Positions 49,968-58,765 of a DNA stretch of 64,000 bases are shown in pieces. The DNA lies in the NCBI RefSeq assembly GCF_029968015.1, contig NZ_JASCIS010000042.1, positions 1 through 64,000 of the forward strand, written 5' to 3'. The notes beneath the pieces were generated by a model. It was not told where the DNA came from. It searched no databases and saw only the letters and a program-made list of their open reading frames with translations. Positions within the stretch are counted from its first letter, which is position 1, and each line of letters begins with the position of its first letter. The stretch is from Streptomyces luteolus (GTDB taxonomy: Bacteria > Actinomycetota > Actinomycetes > Streptomycetales > Streptomycetaceae). The position numbers and the translations under genes were made by a program.

Positions 49968-51113
49968 ATGGACACCCTCCTCGTCACCGGACCCGGCGGC
50001 AGCGGCCGGACCACCGTCGCCGCGGCCACGGCGCTCGCCGCCGCGCGCGCGGGCCGGCGCACCCTGCTCCTGACCGCCGACCGGCACGACACCCTGCCCG
50101 CCGTCCTCCCCGCCCCCGAGCCGGCCGGGCTCTCGGTGCGGTACGTGGACAGCGGCGCCCACTTCCGGCGCGAACTCCTCGCGCTCCAGGACCGCGCGGC
50201 CACCGCCCTCGACCTGTTCGGCGCCCAGCGCCTGGACGAGGAGGAGCTCACCGAACTCCCGGGCGCCGGGGAGCTGGCACTCCTCCGGGCGGTCAGGGAA
50301 GCCGCCGCGGAGCCGTACGACCTGGTCGTCGTCGACCTGCCGCCCGCCCCGCAGGCCCTCGCCCTGCTCGCGCTCCCCGCCCAGCTGCGCCGCTATCTGC
50401 GCCGGGTGCTGCCGCCCGAACGGCAGGCCGCCCGCGCCCTGCGTCCGATGCTCGCCCAGCTCGCGGGCGTCCCGATGCCCGCCCAGTGGCTGTACGAGAC
50501 GGCCGCGCACTGGGACGAGCACCTCGCCGCCGTCCAGTCGGTCATCGAGGCCGACACCACCGCCGTACGCCTGGTCGCCGAGCCCGGTCCCGCCGGGGCC
50601 GACGCCGTGCACACCGCCGGCACCGGGCTCGCCCTGCACGGACTGCGCACCGAACTCCTCGTCGCCAACCGGGTGTTGCCGCAGGCCTCCGCCGACCCGT
50701 GGCTCGCCTCCGCCGCCGCGCAGCAGGACAAGACGCTGGCCGAGTGGCGGGACGCGTACGCGCTGCACACCGCCGCCCACCTCGGCCGGGACCCGCACGG
50801 CAGCGACGACCTCGCCGCGCTTGCCCTGCCCGCCCCGGACATGACCCCGCGGCCCGTGCGCTGGCCCGTGGAGGACCGGCTCGCCGACGACGGCGTCCTT
50901 GTCTGGCGGATCGCGCTGCCCGGCGCCGTCCGCGAGGAGCTCGACCTGGTGCGGCGCGGCGACGAACTCGTCGTCACCGCCGGTCCGTTCCGCCGCATGG
51001 TGCCGCTGCCGTCCGCGCTGCGCCGCTGCACCGTCTCGGGCGCGGGGCTCAGGGACGGGGAACTGAGCATCCGCTTCACGCCCGACCCGGGGCTCTGGCC
51101 CCGAGAGCGGTGA
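49968..51113 (+). CDS. ArsA-like ATPase homologue with altered P-loop
   Basis: A 381-residue member of the ArsA/GET3 P-loop family. The nucleotide loop reads GPGGSGRTT where ArsA has GKGGVGKT, so both the signature lysine and the Walker A lysine are replaced (Pro and Arg). The later DLVVVDLPPAPQALALL strand is normal for the switch/Walker B region, and the C-terminus carries an HSP20-like beta domain (LPGAVREELDLVRRGDELVVTAGPFRRMVPLP) found in actinobacterial ArsA-like proteins. It may bind nucleotide weakly or act as a scaffold. It is co-directional with the SRPBCC and DUF5304-like genes. No metal-binding cysteines suggest arsenite handling. Confidence 0.85.
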   Translation: MDTLLVTGPGGSGRTTVAAATALAAARAGRRTLLLTADRHDTLPAVLPAPEPAGLSVRYVDSGAHFRRELLALQDRAATALDLFGAQRLDEEELTELPGAGELALLRAVREAAAEPYDLVVVDLPPAPQALALLALPAQLRRYLRRVLPPERQAARALRPMLAQLAGVPMPAQWLYETAAHWDEHLAAVQSVIEADTTAVRLVAEPGPAGADAVHTAGTGLALHGLRTELLVANRVLPQASADPWLASAAAQQDKTLAEWRDAYALHTAAHLGRDPHGSDDLAALALPAPDMTPRPVRWPVEDRLADDGVLVWRIALPGAVREELDLVRRGDELVVTAGPFRRMVPLPSALRRCTVSGAGLRDGELSIRFTPDPGLWPRER

Positions 51114-51212
51114 ACCGCGTACCGCCGTTCGGGTAACGTCGACAGTAAGCAGTCACCGTACGCAGCCACCGTACGCAGCCACGTACCGCCCGAGCCGCCG
51201 CAGGAGCCTCCC

Positions 51213-51647
51213 ATGAGCGACACCGAGCGCACCGGACCCGAAGCCGACGCCTGGGAGAAGGCCTGCGCCGAGGACCTCGCCGCCGAGCAGGCCCGCCGCC
51301 GCGCGCAGTACGGCTCGGCGGAGCCCGGCTCCGCCGCCGAGGAACTGCGCAAGCTGATGGACGCCGTCGCCGACAAGCTCTCCGCGTTCCAGGCCCCGAT
51401 CGCGGGCACCGCCGCGCAGGGCGCCGTGCAGCACTTCATGGAGCAGGCCAAGGCCGCCGTCGAGCCGGTCATCGAGCGCAACCCCGAGGTCTTCGACCAC
51501 CTCGCCAACGCGGGCTCCGAGCTGCTCGCCGCGTACCGCAGCGCCGTCTTCGGCCACGAGCGCCGCTGGACCGCGGGCCCGGACGAGGCGGGGCCCGGCG
51601 AAAAGCCCGAGTCGGGCAGCGGCGGGGAGCACATCGACCTGGACTGA
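51213..51647 (+). CDS. DUF5304-like small protein upstream of glkA
   Basis: A 144-residue acidic, Ala-rich, mainly helical protein (SAAEELRKLMDAVADKLSAFQ and AVQHFMEQAKAAVEPVIERNPEVFDHL), with a Gly/Ser/Glu-rich tail. There is no signal or membrane segment. It resembles the small conserved gene that precedes glkA in Streptomyces. The start ATG at 51213 has GCAGGAG upstream. It is 77 bp before glkA on the same strand. A 13-bp repeat (CCACCGTACGCAG) lies just upstream at about 51153-51180. The function is unknown. Confidence 0.78.
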   Translation: MSDTERTGPEADAWEKACAEDLAAEQARRRAQYGSAEPGSAAEELRKLMDAVADKLSAFQAPIAGTAAQGAVQHFMEQAKAAVEPVIERNPEVFDHLANAGSELLAAYRSAVFGHERRWTAGPDEAGPGEKPESGSGGEHIDLD

Positions 51648-51724
51648 GTCCGGCCGACGTGGACCGAGTCCGGCCTCGGGTACGGTTGCCCCTAGCGGGG
51701 CTCGAACCGAAAACTGAGGGACAC

Positions 51725-52678
51725 ATGGGACTCACCATCGGCGTCGACATCGGCGGTACGAAGATCGCGGCCGGTGTGGTCGACGAAGAGGGCACTATCC
51801 TCTCCACCCACAAGGTGCCGACCCCCAACACGCCTGACGGGATCGTCGACGCGATCGTCTCAGCCGTCGAGGGCGCCCGAGCCGGCCACGAGATCGTCGG
51901 AGTCGGCATCGGCGCGGCCGGATACGTCAACCGGCAGCGCTCCACGGTGTACTTCGCGCCCAACATCGACTGGCGCCAGGAACCGCTCAAGGAGAAGGTC
52001 GCGGCCCGCGTGGGCCTCCCGGTCGTCGTGGAGAACGACGCCAACGCGGCCGCCTGGGGCGAGTACCGGTTCGGCGGCGGCAAGGGCCACCGCAACGTCA
52101 TCTGCATCACGCTCGGCACCGGCCTCGGCGGCGGCATCATCCTCGGCAACAAGCTGCGCCGCGGACACTTCGGCGTGGCCGCCGAGTTCGGCCACATCCG
52201 GATGGTCCCGGACGGACTGCTCTGCGGCTGCGGCTCGCAGGGCTGCTGGGAGCAGTACGCGTCCGGCCGCGCCCTCGTGCGGTACGCACAGCAGCGCGCC
52301 AACGCCACCCCGGAGAACGCCGAGATCCTCCTCGGGTACGGCGACGGCACCCCCGAGGGCATCGAGGGCAAGCACATCTCCATGGCCGCGCGCCAGGGCG
52401 ACCCGGTCGCCGTGGACTCGTACCGCGAACTGGCCCGCTGGGCCGGGGCCGGTCTCGCCGACCTGGCGTCGCTCTTCGACCCGTCCGCGTTCATCATCGG
52501 CGGCGGGCTCTCGGACGAGGGCGAGCTGGTCCTCGACCCGATCCGCAAGTCGTACAAGCGCTGGCTCGTCGGCAGCAACTGGCGGCCCGTGGCCGAGGTC
52601 ATCGCCGCCCAGCTGGGCAACAAGGCGGGCCTGGTGGGCGCCGCCGACCTGGCACGGCAGCCGGACCCGGTGATGTGA
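51725..52678 (+). CDS. glkA: ROK-family glucokinase GlkA
   Basis: A 317-residue glucokinase, the same length as I recall for S. coelicolor GlkA. It has the ATP-phosphate motif DIGGTKIAAG, the ENDANAAAWGE segment with catalytic Asp, the ROK zinc site CGCGSQGCWE and EFGHIRM. It phosphorylates glucose with ATP and in Streptomyces is central to carbon catabolite repression. The ATG at 51725 follows GAGGGA. TACGGT near 51680 is a candidate -10, so it can be transcribed alone or with the upstream gene. Confidence 0.96.
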   Translation: MGLTIGVDIGGTKIAAGVVDEEGTILSTHKVPTPNTPDGIVDAIVSAVEGARAGHEIVGVGIGAAGYVNRQRSTVYFAPNIDWRQEPLKEKVAARVGLPVVVENDANAAAWGEYRFGGGKGHRNVICITLGTGLGGGIILGNKLRRGHFGVAAEFGHIRMVPDGLLCGCGSQGCWEQYASGRALVRYAQQRANATPENAEILLGYGDGTPEGIEGKHISMAARQGDPVAVDSYRELARWAGAGLADLASLFDPSAFIIGGGLSDEGELVLDPIRKSYKRWLVGSNWRPVAEVIAAQLGNKAGLVGAADLARQPDPVM

Positions 52679-52784
52679 CACCGCCTCGCGCGCCTGCGGG
52701 CCCAAGCGCCTGCGGGCCCAAGCGCCCGTGACGCCCGCCGCCTCCTCCACGGAAGCGGCGGGCGTCTCGCGTACCGTGATCTTC

Positions 52785-53546
52785 ATGACCGCCCATCCCG
52801 ACGCCCTTCCCAACTCCCTTACAGAGCCGGACGGTTCGGCCGTCATCCGCGTCCTCAGCTACAACATCCGCTCGATGCGCGACGACACCGACGCGCTCGC
52901 CCGCGTCATCGCCGCCTGCGACCCCGACCTCGTCCTCATCCAGGAGGCGCCGCGGTTCTTCCGCTGGCGCAAGAAGCTGGCCCGTCTTGCCGCCGCGTCC
53001 GACCTGGTGATCCTCTCCGGCGGCGGCACCGCGGCCGGGCCCGCGCTGCTCTGCTCGTTGCGCGCCACCGTCGAGCGCACCGAGGACATCCTCCTGCCGC
53101 TCACGCCCGGACTGCACCGGCGCGGCTTCGCCACCGCCGTCGTCCGCTTCGGCGGCGCCCGGCTCGGCGTCCTCAGCTGCCATCTGAGCCTGCAGACCGA
53201 CGAGCGGTACGAGCAGGGCGGCATGCTTCTCGACCGGCTTGCCGGGATGGGCACCGAGCACGCCGTCGCGGGCGGCGACCTCAACGACCGGCCCACCGGC
53301 CGCACCTTCCGGCGCCTGGCCACCGCACTCCAGGACTGCTGGGCGGTGAAGCCCTGGGGCGGCGAGTACACCTCCATCCCGACCGACCCGCACCAACGCA
53401 TCGACGCGATCTTCGCCACGCCGGGCATCGAGGTCCTGGGCTGCGGGGTGCCCTCCGGGCACGCGGGTGTGACGGATGCGGATCTACTGGCGGCTACGGA
53501 CCACTTGCCGGTGCTGGCGGCGCTGCGGGTGCCGGCGGTTCATTAG
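52785..53546 (+). CDS. Endonuclease/exonuclease/phosphatase-family hydrolase
   Basis: A 253-residue EEP-fold hydrolase: VLSYNIRSMRDD, IQEAPRF (metal Glu), SCHLSLQTDER, GGDLNDRPTG, RIDAIFAT and the final DHLPV with the catalytic Asp-His. All catalytic residues are present. It is soluble, without a signal, and a phosphodiesterase or nuclease substrate cannot be chosen. The ATG at 52785 is seven bases after TACCGT, so the message is probably leaderless. Its stop codon shares its last base with a dispersed 19-mer on the opposite strand. Confidence 0.87.
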   Translation: MTAHPDALPNSLTEPDGSAVIRVLSYNIRSMRDDTDALARVIAACDPDLVLIQEAPRFFRWRKKLARLAAASDLVILSGGGTAAGPALLCSLRATVERTEDILLPLTPGLHRRGFATAVVRFGGARLGVLSCHLSLQTDERYEQGGMLLDRLAGMGTEHAVAGGDLNDRPTGRTFRRLATALQDCWAVKPWGGEYTSIPTDPHQRIDAIFATPGIEVLGCGVPSGHAGVTDADLLAATDHLPVLAALRVPAVH

Positions 53547-53564
53547 GGGCGCGGGGAACTGCGC
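53546..53564 (-). repeat. Dispersed 19-mer between the EEP gene and geoA
   Basis: The 19-mer lies on the minus strand and begins at the last base of the EEP stop codon. The 80 bp that follow to geoA include CTTTCGGGAAGGGGCGGGG, also present near 39508. It lies between convergent genes and likely acts in termination. Confidence 0.85.
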
Positions 53565-53643
53565 GACCAGCCACGACGGCGCGAAAACCGAACGACGAAG
53601 CCGACGGCAGTCTTTCGGGAAGGGGCGGGGCGGGGAGAAAGAA

Positions 53644-55845
53644 CTAGCCCGCCAGCAACTCCGTGATCCTGGCGGACGACGTGCCGAGCCCCGTGGGCCC
53701 GCCCAGCCGCCACGGCGCGGCCCCCGTTCCCGCCCGCAGGTCGTCCGCCCCGTACCGCCGACACCCCCGGTGCCAATGCAGAATCCCCGCCATCCAGTCC
53801 TGCAACTCCCGCACATAGTCGTCGAGAACCGCCCGCGTCCCGGAATCGAGCCCCAAGTCCTCGCAGAGCACGGGCAGTTCATGCGAGACGACGTGCTGGA
53901 ACTGGCGCAGCCGGGAGTTCATCAGGGCGTCCACCAGGGCCACGCCCGTGGCGTAGTCGACGTCGAAGAAGTTCTGCACGACCAGGACGCCGTTGTGCAC
54001 CTCGCCCTCGTACTCGATCTCCTTCTGGTACGAGAAGAGGTCGTTCAGGAGCGTCGCGTAGTCGACGGCGGAGTTCTCCAGGGAGCGGATCGTGCCGCTG
54101 CGGTACACCTCCTCCGGCACCGTCTCGCCGTGCCTGATCCGGCTCAGGCGCATCGTCATGTCCGCGCCGAACGTCAGGCGCCGCATCTCGATGTAGTCCA
54201 CCGGGTCCGGGATGCGGTGCTGCGCCTGGTTGGCCAGCTCCCACACCCAGCTCGCCGTCATGTCCTCGACGGTCCCCCGGAACACCACGCGGTCCCGCTG
54301 TGACATCGGCCCCGCCGTGCGCGCCCACAGGTCGGCGAGGCCGCGCTCCAGGGCGTCCCGCGGCTCGGGCCCGCCGCTCCCGTCCAGGGGCATGAACAGC
54401 GAGAGCCGCTCGGTGGCCGCGCGGGCGCCCGCCAGGTCACGGCCGCGGCCGTACAGCGCCGGGTACAGGTCGTCGCCGTACGTGCCCCACGTCAGCCAGT
54501 TCGACGAGAGGTCCAGCTCCTGCGGGGTGGCGTCCGGGTCGAGTCCGGCCGAGCAGAGCGGGAAGTCGTAGCCGGCGAGGCGGTGTTCGTCCCAGATGTC
54601 GGAGAGCGGCCGGCCCGGCTGCGGCTGCAGCATGCCCATCCGGCGCCCCCACTCCACACAGCGCGGCCGCGCCGGGTCCAGATGCGGGCTCAGCGAGACC
54701 GGGTACGGAAGCTGGAACTCCGGCAGCAGGGAAGGCCCGACGCGTTGACCCGGCCGGTGGCTGTGGCTGCGCAGCCGGGCGCGCTCGGCCCGCCGCGTGA
54801 ACCTGATCCCGGTGCCGGGCACGGAGAAGCCGCCCGGCTCGCTCCCGGCCGCCTGCTCGTTCATGTACCGGCTGGAGCGCAGATGCCACTCGTGCCCGCC
54901 GGACTGCCAGTCCTGCAGCCCCTTCGCGTACGCGGCGACCGCGGCCGTCCGCGCCGGGTCGAGGCCCTGCTCCGCGCACAGGCCCGGCACCTCGGTGAGT
55001 GCCGTGTTCTCGAACTGGTGCAGCCGGGACGTCAGCAGGTCGTTGACCGCGTCCGCCGCCTCCTGCGTCGTACAGCCGAGGAACCTCTCCATCACCAGGA
55101 CGCCGTTGCTGTTCTCGCCCTCGTCCTCGACCTCGCGCTGGTACGAGAACAGGTCGTTGCGCAGGTGCACCGCGTCCGAGAACGCGTCCCGCAGCACCCG
55201 CAGCGGCCTCGACCCGGCCACGGAATCCGGGAGTTCGGCCCGCGCCGCGTACTCCACGAGCCCCGCCGACCAGGGGGCGCCGCCCACCTTGCGGCGCATC
55301 TCGATGTACTCGACGGGGTTGGCGATCCGCCCCTCGTTGATGTTGGACAGCTCCCAGAGGGATTCGTTCAGGAGGTTCTCGGTGGCCTCCGCGAAGCGGG
55401 ACCGCCAGCCCCCGGACATGCTCGGCACCGTGCGCGCCCACAGGTCGGCGAGGCCCGCCTCGACCGGGTTCCGCGGCTCGGGGAAGCCCTCGGCGAGGTC
55501 CATCGGCATGAACGCGGGCAGCCGGTCCAGATACGCCTTGGCGCCCTCGCGGACCTGGGGCCGCCGCTTGAACAGTTCGAGGAAGTGGTCGTCGAAGAAG
55601 AAGACCCACACGTACCAGTCCGTGACGAGCGCCAGCTCCTCGGCGCCGCAGTCCGGGTGGGTGTACGCGCACAGGAGCGCGTAGTCGTGTGCGTCCAGGT
55701 CGCGCTCCTCCCAGACCCCGGACCCCTCCAGCATCCTCATCCGCCGCGCCCACCCCTTGGTGTGCGAACGGGCCGCCTCCACCTGCGGGTTGAGCCGCGC
55801 CGGATACGGGACGTAGAAGTCGGGAAGGGTGAAGGGCTGTGCCAT
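53644..55845 (-). CDS. geoA: Geosmin synthase (germacradienol/geosmin bifunctional terpene cyclase)
   Basis: A 733-residue protein with two terpene-cyclase domains. The N-terminal domain has DDHFLE (85-90) and NDLFSYQRE (about 230) and converts farnesyl diphosphate to germacradienol. The C-terminal domain has DDLYP (about 455) and NDLFSYQKE (about 600) and converts germacradienol to geosmin. Both metal motif sets are intact. Length and motifs match the characterised S. coelicolor enzyme. The ATG at 55845 begins MAQPFTLPDFYVPYPAR. It stands alone on the minus strand between the EEP gene and a Ser/Thr kinase. Confidence 0.97.
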   Translation of the reverse strand: MAQPFTLPDFYVPYPARLNPQVEAARSHTKGWARRMRMLEGSGVWEERDLDAHDYALLCAYTHPDCGAEELALVTDWYVWVFFFDDHFLELFKRRPQVREGAKAYLDRLPAFMPMDLAEGFPEPRNPVEAGLADLWARTVPSMSGGWRSRFAEATENLLNESLWELSNINEGRIANPVEYIEMRRKVGGAPWSAGLVEYAARAELPDSVAGSRPLRVLRDAFSDAVHLRNDLFSYQREVEDEGENSNGVLVMERFLGCTTQEAADAVNDLLTSRLHQFENTALTEVPGLCAEQGLDPARTAAVAAYAKGLQDWQSGGHEWHLRSSRYMNEQAAGSEPGGFSVPGTGIRFTRRAERARLRSHSHRPGQRVGPSLLPEFQLPYPVSLSPHLDPARPRCVEWGRRMGMLQPQPGRPLSDIWDEHRLAGYDFPLCSAGLDPDATPQELDLSSNWLTWGTYGDDLYPALYGRGRDLAGARAATERLSLFMPLDGSGGPEPRDALERGLADLWARTAGPMSQRDRVVFRGTVEDMTASWVWELANQAQHRIPDPVDYIEMRRLTFGADMTMRLSRIRHGETVPEEVYRSGTIRSLENSAVDYATLLNDLFSYQKEIEYEGEVHNGVLVVQNFFDVDYATGVALVDALMNSRLRQFQHVVSHELPVLCEDLGLDSGTRAVLDDYVRELQDWMAGILHWHRGCRRYGADDLRAGTGAAPWRLGGPTGLGTSSARITELLAG

Positions 55846-55981
55846 GCGCCTGCCAGGCCTTTCGCGGTACGGGGAGTCATCTTCCGGCGACCGTCGGTGA
55901 TCGCATCTGGCGTTCCCTACCCGTGCCCCGTACGGCCCATCCCGGCGGGCGAATAGTCGTACTAACAGGGGGAGTTGGAGG

Positions 55982-57946
55982 TCAGGAGCGGGTGTAGTTC
56001 CAGGCGTTGTTGTCGCTGGTGTTGGTCTTGCTCTTGAACCACTTGATCCCGGAGGGAGACGCGGAGTCGATGTACGAGGGCTTCTCCTCGAAGCAGCTGA
56101 AGCCGGTGGAGCGGGACGCGTCGATCTTCGCGGTGCCGAGACTGAGCCTGCTGCCGCCGTTCTCCACGGAGATCAGCGGGGCCACCGCCACGCACGTGCC
56201 GCCGCCGTTGCCCTCGGCGCCGCCGTTCCGGAAGAAGCTGACGGCCTGCCTGCCGTCGGAGGCCTGCTCGATCTCGATCCGGCTGGGGATGCCGTAGGTC
56301 GCCGGAGGCTTCCAGCTGCCGATGAAGTACGACGGCACCCCACCGGCGGCCTCCTCTCCGCCGCCGCTGCCTCCGCTCCCGCCTCCGCCGTCGCCCGAGT
56401 CGGCGCCGCCACCGCGGGCGGGCGCGTCGGCCTCGGTGTCCGGGGCGCCCCCGGAGCCGTCGCTGCCGGACCCGGCGGCCGCGCCGCCGTCCTTCCCCTT
56501 CTCCTCCTCCTTGCTCTGCCCCTTCTCGTCGTCCTTCGCCTTGTCGGCCTCCTCGGACTTCGTGGGGCCGGGCGAGGTCGGGGTGGAGTCGGGGTCCTTC
56601 GGGGCCGTCCTGCCCGGGTCGGGCGAGGCCTGGTCGCTCTCCGCGTCGCGGTCGATGAGGTAGACGGTGCTTCCAGTCGCCAGTACGGCGAGAACGGCGG
56701 CCAGGACGAGCCCTGCTCGGCGCTTCTGGGGCGGGGCCTTTGTTGTCGCTGCCCGTGCGGGTGCCGGTGCCGGTGCCGGTGCCGGTGCGGGTGCCGTGGG
56801 CTCTGGGCGGGGGGTTTTCGCTGCGGGTTCCGGTTCCGGCTCCGGTTTCGGCTCCGGTTCGGCTTCCGGTTCCCGTTCCGCTTCAGCCTTGGGCTCAGCT
56901 TCCGCCCCGGGCGCCGCCTCCAGCTCCTCCGTCACGACCGGCGACCCCGACGCCGGGGTGGGAGCCTCCACGTCGAGAAGCCGGGCCGACTGGTGGGCCA
57001 GCTGAGCCACCACGTCCCCCGGAAGCCAGGCGCCGCGCCGGGACGAGGGGCGCGGACGGGACGGATCGGCCAACAGCTCCGCCACGTCCGGGCGTTCGTC
57101 GACCTTCTTCGTCAGGCAGCGGGCGATCAGCGCGCGCAGCGACGCGTCCTGGACCAGCTCCAGGTCGGGCTCGGCCTCCACGATCCGGTACATCAGGGCG
57201 TGCTGGTTGCCCGCGCCCTGCCCGAACGCCAGCCTCCCGGTCGCCGCGTACGTGAGGACGCAGCCGAGGGCGAACACATCGGCCCGGGGCCCCGCCTCCT
57301 CCGCGAGGACCTGCTCGGGCGCCATGAATCCGGGCGAGCCGACCGCCATCCCCGTACTGGTCAGCAGGGACTCGACGGAGGTCTGTACGGCACGCGCGAT
57401 GCCGAAGTCGATGACGCGCGGCCCCTCGACCGTGAGCATCACGTTGGACGGCTTGAGGTCGCGGTGCACGATGTCCGCCTCGTGGATGCCCCGAAGGGCC
57501 CTGAGCAGCCCGTCGGTCAGAGCGTGCACGGACTTGGCCGGCAGCGGGCCGTACTCCCTGACCACCTCCTCCAGGGAGAGCCCGGGTACGTATCCGGTCG
57601 CCGCCCAGGGGCGCGGCGCGTCCGGATCGGCCTCCAGGACGGGCGCGGTGAAGTCCTCGCCGACGCGGCGCGCGGCCCTGATCTCGCGCCGGAAGCGGGC
57701 CCTGAACCGCCGGTCGGAGGTGTGTTCCTCGTGCACGACCTTCACGGCGACCGTCCGGCCGCCCTCGGACCGCGCCAGGTACACCCGGCCCATGCCGCCC
57801 GCCCCGAGCCGGCCGAGCAGTCGGTACGGGCCGATGCTCGGCGGGTCGAGCTCGCTGAGGGGCTCGATGCGGCCGGGGCCGCCGTTCCGGTCGTCGTTCG
57901 TGCTGCCCATGCCGGAACCGGCCCCCGTTCGCCCCTGTGTGGTCAC
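55982..57946 (-). CDS. Receptor-type Ser/Thr protein kinase
   Basis: A 654-residue PknB-type kinase. The kinase domain (about 35-290) has GAGGMGRV, the ATP lysine in VAVKVVHEE, VHRDLKPSNV and DFGIAR. A Pro/Glu/Ala linker with PEPEPEP-like runs (about 320-405) leads to one membrane helix (about 408-428), a Ser/Glu/Lys and Gly-rich extracytoplasmic stalk and a C-terminal domain (about 530-654) of unknown fold, without PASTA repeats. The start is GTG at 57946, but ATG at 57910 is an alternative because neither has a strong Shine-Dalgarno. It is transcribed towards geoA. Confidence 0.88.
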   Translation of the reverse strand: MTTQGRTGAGSGMGSTNDDRNGGPGRIEPLSELDPPSIGPYRLLGRLGAGGMGRVYLARSEGGRTVAVKVVHEEHTSDRRFRARFRREIRAARRVGEDFTAPVLEADPDAPRPWAATGYVPGLSLEEVVREYGPLPAKSVHALTDGLLRALRGIHEADIVHRDLKPSNVMLTVEGPRVIDFGIARAVQTSVESLLTSTGMAVGSPGFMAPEQVLAEEAGPRADVFALGCVLTYAATGRLAFGQGAGNQHALMYRIVEAEPDLELVQDASLRALIARCLTKKVDERPDVAELLADPSRPRPSSRRGAWLPGDVVAQLAHQSARLLDVEAPTPASGSPVVTEELEAAPGAEAEPKAEAEREPEAEPEPKPEPEPEPAAKTPRPEPTAPAPAPAPAPAPARAATTKAPPQKRRAGLVLAAVLAVLATGSTVYLIDRDAESDQASPDPGRTAPKDPDSTPTSPGPTKSEEADKAKDDEKGQSKEEEKGKDGGAAAGSGSDGSGGAPDTEADAPARGGGADSGDGGGGSGGSGGGEEAAGGVPSYFIGSWKPPATYGIPSRIEIEQASDGRQAVSFFRNGGAEGNGGGTCVAVAPLISVENGGSRLSLGTAKIDASRSTGFSCFEEKPSYIDSASPSGIKWFKSKTNTSDNNAWNYTRS

Positions 57947-58087
57947 TGATGCTGTGACGTTCGCGCGGGGCGGATGGTTCTGCGGTGCCCCGAACGTGAA
58001 CAGCCGTCAGAATAGGGGGTGTTGGCGGCCGAAGGCAGGTCGGAACCCGTCCGCCGGACCGCCCGCGACCGCGCCCCCGGGCCGCGC

Positions 58088-58765
58088 TCAGACGACCGCG
58101 CCGCGACCCGGGTCGTCGTCCTCGTCGTCGTCGCCGTTCATCCGCAGTACGAGCGTGGCGAAGCCGCCGACGAAGCCGCCGATGCCGAGGGTGGTCAGCC
58201 ACCACGTCATGTCCCAGCCGAGCAGCACCGCGAGCAGCAGCAGGACCGGGCCGCCGACGACCGCGAGCCAGGCGAACTTGGCGGTCGTGTCGGCCTCCGG
58301 CAGCGGCGGCGGCTCGGGCGGCACGAAGTGGCCCTCGTCGTCCTCGTCGACGTCGTCGTCCGCGGCCTCCGGCGGGCTGTAGTCCCGCGGCCCGGGGCCG
58401 ACGCCGGGGGCGAACGTGACGGACCCGCCGATCACCTTGCCGCTGCCCTTGCCCTCGCTCTTCCCGTCGTTCTTGCCGTTGTCCTCGGAGGAACCGCCCT
58501 CAGGGGAGCCGCCCTCAGGGGAGCCGTCCCCGGGGGAGTCCGGCGACGGCTTCGCGGCGGAGTCCGGGGCGGGCTTGTCGTCGTTCGTCGCCTCGGCCGA
58601 CAGGCCCGCCAGGTCCTCGACCGATTTGAACGGCTTGGCGCCCGGCGGGTCCGGCGGCTCCTCGCCGTACCCGGCGACGATCGCCGCCCAGGCCGCGTCC
58701 TCGTCGAGCCGACGGCCGTCGTCCTCCTCGCGACTGCCGTCTCTCTCCGCGCCGTGCTCAGCCAC
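58088..58765 (-). CDS. Acidic membrane protein with two C-terminal helices
   Basis: A 225-residue protein. The first about 155 residues are Asp/Glu/Ser/Pro/Gly-rich and probably disordered; two membrane helices follow (about 163-182 and 186-205), then a short acidic tail (MNGDDDEDDDPGRGAVV). GTG at 58765 overlaps the esterase stop by eight bases, so translation is coupled to it. No family is recognised. A similar two-gene arrangement is known in Streptomyces genomes, but a function is not. Confidence 0.78.
   Translation of the reverse strand: MAEHGAERDGSREEDDGRRLDEDAAWAAIVAGYGEEPPDPPGAKPFKSVEDLAGLSAEATNDDKPAPDSAAKPSPDSPGDGSPEGGSPEGGSSEDNGKNDGKSEGKGSGKVIGGSVTFAPGVGPGPRDYSPPEAADDDVDEDDEGHFVPPEPPPLPEADTTAKFAWLAVVGGPVLLLLAVLLGWDMTWWLTTLGIGGFVGGFATLVLRMNGDDDEDDDPGRGAVV

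Noticed and set aside
49968..51113. Arsenite-transport ATPase function
   Set aside because: No ArsB or metalloregulator is adjacent, the metal-binding cysteines are absent and the P-loop lysines are replaced.
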